From the NCBI RefSeq assembly GCF_040712315.1, contig NC_134018.1, positions 14,652,835 to 14,716,834 on the forward strand: a DNA stretch of 64,000 nucleotides. The letters run 5' to 3'. This stretch comes from Castanea sativa. Taxonomy: Eukaryota > Streptophyta > Magnoliopsida > Fagales > Fagaceae. Shown piece after piece: positions 56,952 through 64,000 of this stretch; the first letter of the stretch is position 1; the number at the start of each line of letters is the position of its first letter. Under the pieces are notes generated by a model that ran no database searches, was not told where the DNA came from, and saw nothing but the letters and a program-made list of their open reading frames with translations. The position numbers and the translations under genes were made by a program.

Positions 56952-57962
56952 TGTTAGGACATATGTGTTTCACTTGTTAGGAACATATGTCATTATTTTA
57001 TGTAATTGGCTAATCCTTTGACAAAATGCACTTTACTTGTATTTGGGTAGATCTAGGATGTTTCTAATACTTCAAGAAACAAGGTTTTAAGATCAAGTGT
57101 TAAAGCCATGCAAATCTATCCAAGAAACAAGCTGAAGAAGTGTTTATCATTAATGCTCGACAGCTAGCATCTATTAAGCTTAAGAAGCTGTTCCAGCCCC
57201 GCAGCTCGACAGCTTCTCGATAGATGCTATCTGTCGAGGTTTAAGAAAAGCAGAAATTCTTATATGTTTTCTTCCAATCCGTGGATATGTCTTTGGACCT
57301 TCTTTTCTCATAACCCTAGACATATAAAAAGATTATTTTAAGGGCCATCAAAGAAAACACAAGTTGCACAAGCATTGAGAAAATTCTGTTCAAGCAATTT
57401 GTGACCGAAGACAAAGTCTGCCCTAGTTCATCTCTATTGTGAAGAAGCTTCTGTGTTTGTGCACCATAGGGTTTTGTAACCAGCATCTTCTTGATCTTCA
57501 TCGTGTGGATGAACTGAAGAACTTTGCAGCCAACATCCTTCTCAAGTTGGTGATTGAAGTCGTGTACTGGGATCCACGCAATTGATTAGTCACGCACTGG
57601 GAGCCGTGCATTGAAAAGGAGAGATTGTCACTACAGCACAAGTCCAATTGGGTATTGGGGTAAGGGTTCAACTGTAGGTTGGTATAAGGTATTAGGATTC
57701 CTTTACTTGTAACCGCTTGTTTTGATAATAGTGGATTCTCGGGAATGGTGACCTTAAAATCACCCGGTGGGGATTTTGCCTTGGAGGTTTTCCCCATTCG
57801 TAAACAAATCAGCATGTCAAATTTATTTTCCGCCGCACTTTAGTTTATTGGTGATTTGTTTGTGCTTCTATGCGTTTGCATGTTAAATTTATTTATTAAT
57901 TAAACTTAGCTAATTAATCAACTTAATCCATCACAAGGGGTCAATACGTTTTTGGCCTATCA
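56952..57962 (+). mobile_element. 3' LTR of complete family 1 element (type A)
   Basis: 1011 bp, TGTTAGGACATATGTG to TTTTTGGCCTATCA, followed by TAGAC. Aligns over its whole length with 50327-51337. Confidence 0.95.
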
Positions 57963-57967
57963 TAGAC

Positions 57968-58920
57968 AACCCATTGCTCCTAGCGGAGTTGATGATCAGC
58001 CTCCGCCAATATAATTGATGTTGCCTCAACATTTTGTGAAATTTGAATGTGCTTTGAATGAAAATCCACACAGTCACTTGAATCCACGTGCTCTCTTTTC
58101 TTCCATATGATTTTTGTTATTGATTTTTTCTGATTTTGAGTGGTCGGCCTACACCTGCGTGTCCAAGAAGGGAGGACACGTCTTGCATGCGTTGAAGCCC
58201 TAGCAAGTAAGTGGGGAATTTTTAAGTTAGTCCCCTGAATTGAACTCCCGCAATTAATTCTTTCACGTGACTAAGCCTCCTCATCATGTTGTGTTTCCTT
58301 TCCTGACACCTCAGACATGTAAGCTTCCTCAAATAGCACCGTTTCAGCATTATTAGACTCCTCTACATTATTGGACTCTTTTGGAAAGTCATTAACCACG
58401 GAATTATTTGCTTGCGTGATATTCGGGATTGCAACTTTAATGGGATTTACTTCGCTATGACCGTTGCGCATTGATTGCAAAATAACTCTCGGCTTGTAAT
58501 GGATATTAACCTGTGATTCTTTCTCCAGTGCAGTGGACGGCACTAAGTGTTGGGGCTGAACTGGTCTGTCTTCCTCCATTGGGTTTCCATCTTTGCCGAG
58601 GTGAGTTTCCTTCATGGTTGAGTAAAAACCTGGCACAGAAACCGTATGTTTTTTCGAAGCCATAAATGGTTGTGCTCGCAGGCTAGGCCTGAGCTCCCTC
58701 TGATCACTCTTAAGGGTCCCTTCACTTTCGATCCAAAGCTCACAGTCATGATCGTCATGTGTGAGGTGGCCACACCAATAACAAAGATTGGGTAATCTTT
58801 CATACTTCGGCTCCGATTGACTGATAACCTCTCCCATGACTCCACATATTTTTTCGATTGCTACAATGGTCATATACTTAATTGGGAGTCCATGGACTTG
58901 CACCTAGAAGGAGGTCCTTT
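57968..58920 (-). pseudogene. LINE ORF1 (nucleic-acid-binding protein), 5' truncated
   Basis: An open frame of 210 codons (58903-58271), readable a little further upstream (VQVHGLPIKYM). It has GEVISQSEPKYERLPNLC followed by a zinc knuckle CYWCGHLTHDDHDC (about 58785-58825) and a polar, probably disordered tail. This is the usual C-terminal half of plant L1-type ORF1, which coats element RNA. The N-terminal DUF4283-like half is missing beyond 58920. The 300 bp to ORF2 (57968-58270) are non-coding linker. Confidence 0.78.
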
Positions 58921-58922
58921 CC

Positions 58923-59240
58923 AAGGACGGACCTACAGTAGGGCAGGAGGGGGCCATTGCCCCCCTCCCCCCTAATTAAAAAAAAAAAAAAAAATAAAAA
59001 AAAAACGACAAACTAAAAACTACAAATTAAAAAAATAAATATGGACTGAACCTAAATTACAATTCCCAAATTTTTACCCTAACCTCACTTTTCCTCCACT
59101 CAACCTCGTCAACATCTCCATCACTGTTGCTACTGCTGCTGTGCCTATTCTTTTCCTCTGATTAGATCTGCTGATCTAGTGTTGGCGTGTTGTTACTGCT
59201 GCTGCTCGGTTGCTTCTCAAATCCTTAATCATAGTAAGAA
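58923..59240. mobile_element. Unassigned repeat end with GC-rich palindrome and A-run
   Basis: caaggacggacctacagtag leads into a palindrome (ggagggggccattgcccccctcc, about 58946-58968) and then an A-rich run (58978-59005). This looks like the end of a dispersed element, perhaps hAT- or retro-derived, but no second end is found. The rest, to 59240, is non-coding with a CTGCTG-rich part. Confidence 0.3.
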
Positions 59241-59281
59241 ATTTCTCTCCTCTCTCAAGTTCTTCTTACAACCCTTCTCTC

Positions 59282-61481
59282 CTCTATCAAGTTCTTCTTA
59301 CAACCCTAGTCATTTATAAGGCTTATTTTAAAAGTCATCATACACAGAAACAAAGACTTAGGACTTATACATTCAGTGAGAAGCTACTGCATTTGTGCGC
59401 CTTAGGATTTTGTTACCAAGTGCTTCCTGATCTTCATTGTTTATGAAGTGAAGAATTTTGCAACCAACAATAATCAATCAACAGTCAGGGCTAGATGATG
59501 AAACCCTAGGGGGCAAGGAAGAGTGTTAGGGTCATATTGTTTCTATGTAATTGGCTAATCCTTTGACAAAATTGGATAAATCTAAGTTGGGTTTAATGTA
59601 TCAAGGAGTATGTTGTTCAAACATATCAAGTGGTATCATTAAAGACATGAAGGTTGATCCAAGAAACAAGTGAAGAAAAGTTGTTTCATTAAACCTCGAC
59701 ACTAGCTCGACAGGTGCTACTATCAAAGATTAATGGAGAAGCTCGACACAAGCTCGACATAAGCTCGATCTATCGATATCTACGATTTCAATAATCTTAG
59801 ATATAAAATTCGGCCCATGATGACTTGAATGATTAGTTTCTCTTCCTACAACCCTAGTCATATATAAGACTTATTTTAAAAGTCATCATACACGAAAATA
59901 GAGACCTATAACTTATACACTCTGTGAGAAGCTACTGTGTTTGTGCGCCTTAGGGTTTTGTAACCAAGTACTTCCTAATCTTCATCATTTATGAAGTAAA
60001 TAATTTTACAAGCAACAACAATCAATCAACAGTCAGCGCTAGATGATGAAACCCAGGGGGCAAGGGAGAATGTTAGGTTCTATGTAATTGGCTAATTATT
60101 TGACAAAATTCACTTTTACTTGTAATTGGGTAGATCTAAGTTGGGTTTAATGTATCAAGTAGTATATTGTTCAAACATATCAAGTGGTATCATTAAAGAC
60201 ATGAAGGTTGATCCAAGAAACAAGTGAAGAAAAGTTGTTTCATTAAACCTTAAAACTAGCTCGACAAATGCTGCTATAAAAAATTAATGGGAAGCTTGAC
60301 ACAAGCTTGATCTATCAATATCAACAATTTTAGTAATCTCAGATCTAAAATTCGGCCCATGATGACTTGAATGATTATGGTTTCTCTTCTTACAGCCCTA
60401 CTCATATATAAGACTTATTTTAAAAGTTATCATACACGGAAACAGAGACCTAAAACTTATACACTCTATGGAAAGCTACTGTGTTTGTGCACCTTAGGGT
60501 TTTGTAACTAAGTGCTTCCTAATGTTCATCATTTATGAAGTGAAGAATTTTGTAATCAACAATAGTCAATCAATAGTCGAGGCTAGATGATGAAACCATA
60601 AGGGGCAAGGGAGAGAGTTAAGGTCATATTTTCTGTGTAATTGGCTAATCCTTTGACAAAATGCACTTTTACTTGTAATTTGGTAGATCTAAATTGGGTT
60701 TAATATATCATGTAGTATGTTGTTCAAACATTTCAAGTGGTATCATTAAAGACAAGGTTAATCCAAGAAACAAGTGCAGAAAAGTTGTTTCATTAAACTT
60801 CAACATTAGCTCGATAGATGCTGCTATCGAATGGAGAAGCTCAACACAAGCTCGATCTATTGATATCTACGATTTTAGTAATCTTAGATCTAAAATTTGG
60901 CCCATGATGACTTGAATGATTAGGGTTTCTCTTTTTACAACCGTAGTCATATATAAGACTTATTTTAAAGTCATCATACACAGAAACAGAGACCTAGAAC
61001 TTATACACTCTATGAAAAGCAACTGCATTTATGCGCCTTAGTGTTTTGTAACCAAGTGCTTCCTGATCTTTATCGTTTATGAAGTAAAGAATTATGCAGC
61101 TAACAACAATCAATCAAGTTGCTAGAGTTAGTCATGTACTGGGATCCATGCAAAGGAGCTAGTCACAGTTTGGAGATTTGTGCAACAAAGGAAAGAAGTC
61201 TACTACAAGATCAAGTTCAATGGTGAGATTCCTCATACCTGTAACTGCTTGATTATTTCTAGTGAATTCTCACGAGTAGTGACCTGAAATTTACCCAGTG
61301 GAGTTTTTGTCTTGCGAGAGGTTTTCCCTATTTGTAAACAAATCACCGTACCAATTTATTTTTCATTGCATATTAGTTATTTGGTGATTTGTCGATACCT
61401 CCATGATTTGCATGTAATTTGACATAATTAATCAACTTGGGTAATTGAATTAATTAACCGGGATCAATCTATTTTAACTCA
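59282..61481 (+). repeat. Tandem array of LTR units, family 1 relative
   Basis: A partial unit (59282-59523), two units of 547 and 545 bp (starting 59524 and 60071) and a final longer LTR (60616-61481). Each short unit is U3-R of a family 1-like LTR (gtaattggctaatcctttgacaaaa, agctcgacacaagctcgat, catatataagacttatttt, ttagggttttgtaacc) truncated in U5 at caatcaatcaa. A spacer of about 40 bp then follows, with gctagatgatgaaacc and a purine tract agggggcaagg-agag, and next the new TGTTAGG. Only the last LTR has a U5 end (gggatcaatctattttaactca). Confidence 0.8.
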
Positions 61482-61580
61482 ACTAAGAGCTTTATGAGAT
61501 AGTTATGTGTTTCATTGTAGATTTATCACTAACTCACTGATTCACTTGTTTTTGTGGCTATCAATATATTGCACATATAT

Positions 61581-62574
61581 TATTAGGACATATGTGGAAC
61601 ATGTTAAGAACATATGTAATATAGAATTGGTTAATCCTTTGACAAAACACACTTTACTTATAATTGTGTATGTATAGGATGTGTTTAATACTTCAAGGAA
61701 CAAGAGTTCAAGTCCAAGTATTGAAGCCATGCAAATCTGTCCAAAAATCAAGTGAAGAAGTGTTGTTCATTAAAGCTCGATAGAGCTCTCGACAGAAGTA
61801 TCTATCGAGATTTAATATGTTATTCTCGACAGCTATCGACAGAAGCTGTATCTATCGAGAATTACGAAATTCATATTTTCATATCTGTTTTTTACGCATA
61901 TCCAAATTATTTGTGTAGGGTTTCTTTTCTCACAACCTTAGACATATATAAGGATTATTTTAAAGGCCGTCAAAGGTGATGCAACTTGATGCAAAGTGAC
62001 TATTCACTCATATTGTGATCGAAGACAATTTACCCTAGTTCATCTTTCTATTGAAAACGCTACTGCATTTTTACGCCAAGGGTTTTGTAACCAAGAAGCT
62101 TCTGGATCTTCATCATGGGGATGAATTGAAGAACTTTGCAGCCAACATTTTTCTCAAGTTGGTGTGTTAGTCACTTATTGGGATCCGTACATCGATTGGT
62201 TAGTCACGTACCTAGAGTCGTGCATTGAAAGGAGAAATTGTCACTACATTACAAGTCCAATTATGTATTGGGATAAGGGTTCAACTGTAGGTTGGCATAT
62301 GGTACTGGGATTCATTTACTTGTAACCGCTTGTTTTGATAATAGTGGATTCTCGAGAGTGGTGACCTTAAATTCACCCGGTGGAGTTTTGCCTGGGTAGT
62401 TTTCCTCATTCGTAAACAAATCACCTATATCAAATTTATTTTCTGCTGCATCTAACTTAGTTGGTGATTTGTTTTTGTTACTACACGTATTGCATGTTAA
62501 TTTGACTTAATTAATTTACTTGGCTAATTAATTGGTTAATTTACCTAAGGGGTTAATACATTCTTGGCCTATCA
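61581..62574 (+). mobile_element. Solo LTR, family 1 type A
   Basis: 994 bp, from TATTAGGACATATGTG (first TG mutated to TA) to TTCTTGGCCTATCA, with target duplication TATAT (61576-61580, 62575-62579). The same U3 words, TATA block and U5 end as the other type A LTRs. Confidence 0.87.
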
Positions 62575-62579
62575 TATAT

Positions 62580-63180
62580 ATTGTGTAGTGTGAAACCCTA
62601 AGGCCAGGGTTTTTATTCCTAATATGTTCCTTATATAGGTGCCAATTTGGGCCTTCCCATTAGCCAAAATGCCAACATTTTCCCACTTGCCTATAATAAA
62701 AAGTCCACACAATGCATAAATATCTTTCTTCCGCTTCCATCCATTTATCCCACACATACATAGGAAATAGCTCATGCTACCAACAAGACAATCTTGCAAG
62801 ACAAGGCCTCTGAGTTTGTGGGGCTCTGAGTATGTTAAAACTTATGACGGAATAGAGGTCACTCAATCTGATAGGTTTAGGGTATCAGTCATGCCCCATG
62901 GACCCAAATCATGCATGACCTTAAATTAAGTACAAGGCTATAGAGATAAGCATTGGGAGCCATGCATATTAGACATTCAGTCCAGAGAGCACAAGGCTAG
63001 TATCGCTCAGAGCACAAGTGTACAACTACATTCGTTTTCCCCTTATTTTCTCACATGTCATTCACGTGATGTAATTAGTTTTGTAGACATCTCAAGATGT
63101 GTGGCTGGAACATCAAGAGAGACCCACACAAAGGATTGCACTTTGAATCTTTCAAATATAGAAGGCAATTTCATTTCTTG
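62580..63180. other. No gene seen
   Basis: Non-coding DNA of moderate GC, possibly LTR-derived (agagcacaagg and ctcagagcacaag words near 62990-63020 recur). The ORF at 62572-62799 has no domain. No termini could be supported. Confidence 0.4.
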
Positions 63181-63189
63181 CTCAAGATC

Positions 63190-64000
63190 AGTACATTCAA
63201 CATAAAAAATTGACCATTCACAATTTTTCAAACTATGTTTATTGAACTCTCACAATTTTTCAATTTTGTACACAACTTTTCAGTTTTTCAAACTTTTTTT
63301 TTTCGTTAACAAAAAAATGGGTAAAAGGGGGCGACCTGAGTTGGCGTCTTCCACCTGGGCATGACCATAGTAGCACTCTACCCATTGGGTCCAGGCCTGC
63401 GGGAGCAAAGATCTGGAAGAGCAATAGTTGTGCACCTAGTCCCATCGAGGGAGTTATTGAGCATGAGCCAAGAGTATGAAGTTATTTTCCAAGCGCTTCC
63501 CTTTGAGGATTTGAACCTAGGACCTCCACCTTCCAAACCCTTAGGAGTGAGCCCATGACCACTAGACCAACCACCCCTGATAGTCAATTTTTCAAACTAT
63601 GTACATTGAACATTTGCAATTTTTAATTTTGTACGTTGAACATTCGCAATTTTTCAAAAAATATGCACTATTTTGTATATTTAACATACATAATTTTTAA
63701 AAAATTATATTTAATTTAGTACATTCAAGGTTCTCATTTTTCATAGAGCGTATACAATTTTGTATACTTAACGTTCTCAATTTTTTGAAAAATGTACTCA
63801 ATTATGTACATCCAATATACACATTTTTCAAAGAATGTACATAGTTTTGTACATTCAACAAAAAAAATTTCAAAGTATGTTCAAAATTGTGTACATTCAA
63901 AGCACATAATTTTTCAAAGATTGTACAGAAATTTGTACATTCAATGTTCTCAAATTTTCAAACTATAAACACAATTCTGTATATTTAACATACACAATTT
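63190..64000 (+). repeat. Degenerate AT-rich minisatellite, ~42-46 bp period
   Basis: A recurring unit of the form TTTTGTACATTCAACATACA followed by CAATTTTTCAAA-nATG, seen near 63597, 63628, 63672, 63717, 63763, 63805, 63846, 63890, 63932 and 63977, and less clearly at 63190-63290. It runs to the window edge. A SINE interrupts it at about 63306-63577. Confidence 0.75.
63306..63577 (-). mobile_element. tRNA-derived SINE
   Basis: On the minus strand a head beginning GGGGTGGTTGG contains a pol III A box (TGGTCTAGTGG, 63569-63559) and B box (GGTTCAAATCC, 63517-63507) about 40 bases apart, as in a tRNA. A body of about 180 bp and an A-rich tail (T-run near 63293-63303 on the plus strand) follow. 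The flanks share tttttcaaact, but that word belongs to the surrounding minisatellite, so the target duplication is uncertain. ORFs over it are shadows. Confidence 0.7.

Larger units (their letters stand above)
50327..57962 (+). mobile_element. Complete non-autonomous LTR retrotransposon, family 1
   Basis: 7636 bp with a perfect 5-bp duplication TAGAC (50322-50326, 57963-57967). Order: LTR, Met-tRNA primer site (51338-51356), gag (51416-53185), non-coding region with a duplicated 41-bp unit and a (TG)n tract, TCGA-motif cluster (54349-54675), TATA box, candidate intron, downstream ORF (55229-56491), 3' non-coding region, polypurine tract (56940-56951), LTR. No protease, RT, RNase H or integrase is present in any frame, so mobility must rely on enzymes from another element. 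Gag-only LTR elements (TR-GAG) are known; the extra ORF is less usual. Confidence 0.93.
47566..58922 (-). mobile_element. LINE split by the complete family 1 element
   Basis: ORF2 lies left of 50326 and ORF1 right of 57968; the intervening 50327-57962 plus one TAGAC is the inserted LTR element. ORF1 and ORF2 are in the correct order on the minus strand (ORF1 58903-58271, ORF2 from 50326). The 5' end is truncated at about 58922 and the 3' end at 47566. Confidence 0.85.

Noticed and set aside
59524..61481. Regular direct repeats suggesting a CRISPR-like array
   Set aside because: Units are ~546 bp of LTR sequence in plant DNA, not short repeats with unique spacers.
63507..63569. A tRNA gene, because A and B boxes are present
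   Set aside because: No cloverleaf acceptor pairing is visible, and the boxes are followed by a SINE-like body and A-rich tail.

Overview
The window is plant nuclear DNA from a repeat-rich eudicot, possibly a woody species, although the species cannot be named from sequence alone. The evidence is an S-locus-type receptor gene fragment with GT-AG introns, an F-box relic, Ty3, Copia and LINE retrotransposons with tRNA-Met primer sites, hAT and Mutator MITEs, a tRNA-derived SINE and long A/T and GA microsatellites. There is no bacterial-style operon, CRISPR array or rRNA. I see no complete intact host gene.

Layout. 1-8.6 kb: decayed Copia-like element (minus strand) with gag relics, LTR pieces and small MITEs. 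8.7-12.0 kb: two exons of a G-type lectin S-receptor kinase gene (minus) that lacks its kinase exons, with a hAT-like insertion upstream. 12.7-13.1 kb: foldback Mutator-type MITE. 13.8-21.6 kb: head-to-head remnants of one non-autonomous LTR family (called family 1 here). 21.6-25.0 kb: Ty3 pol fragment and nested LTRs. 25.4-31.5 kb: Helitron-like terminus, a 2.75 kb solo LTR, an F-box pseudogene and a hAT element. 31.6-35.0 kb: a second, broken copy of the S-receptor locus and its upstream flank. 36.1-37.3 kb: solo LTR nested in a Copia LTR. 37.7-40.3 kb: hAT MITEs and a third S-receptor exon fragment. 41.3-46.8 kb: Ty3 chromovirus (minus) split by a solo LTR. 47.6-58.9 kb: LINE (minus) split by a complete family 1 element at 50.3-58.0 kb. 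59.3-62.6 kb: tandem LTR units and a solo LTR. 63.2-64.0 kb: AT-rich minisatellite holding a SINE.

The main object of interest is family 1. The complete copy (50327-57962) has 1011-bp LTRs, a TAGAC target duplication, a Met-tRNA primer site and a polypurine tract. It encodes only a Gag-like protein and a second downstream protein, with no protease, reverse transcriptase or integrase. The downstream ORF follows a TATA box and a candidate 5' UTR intron, and both features recur in a second copy at 19.3-21.0 kb, as if the element carries its own internal gene unit. At least ten LTR or LTR-fragment copies of this family or close relatives lie in the window. Most premature stops in its ORFs are one C-to-T change away from Gln or Trp, which fits decay of methylated, silenced DNA.
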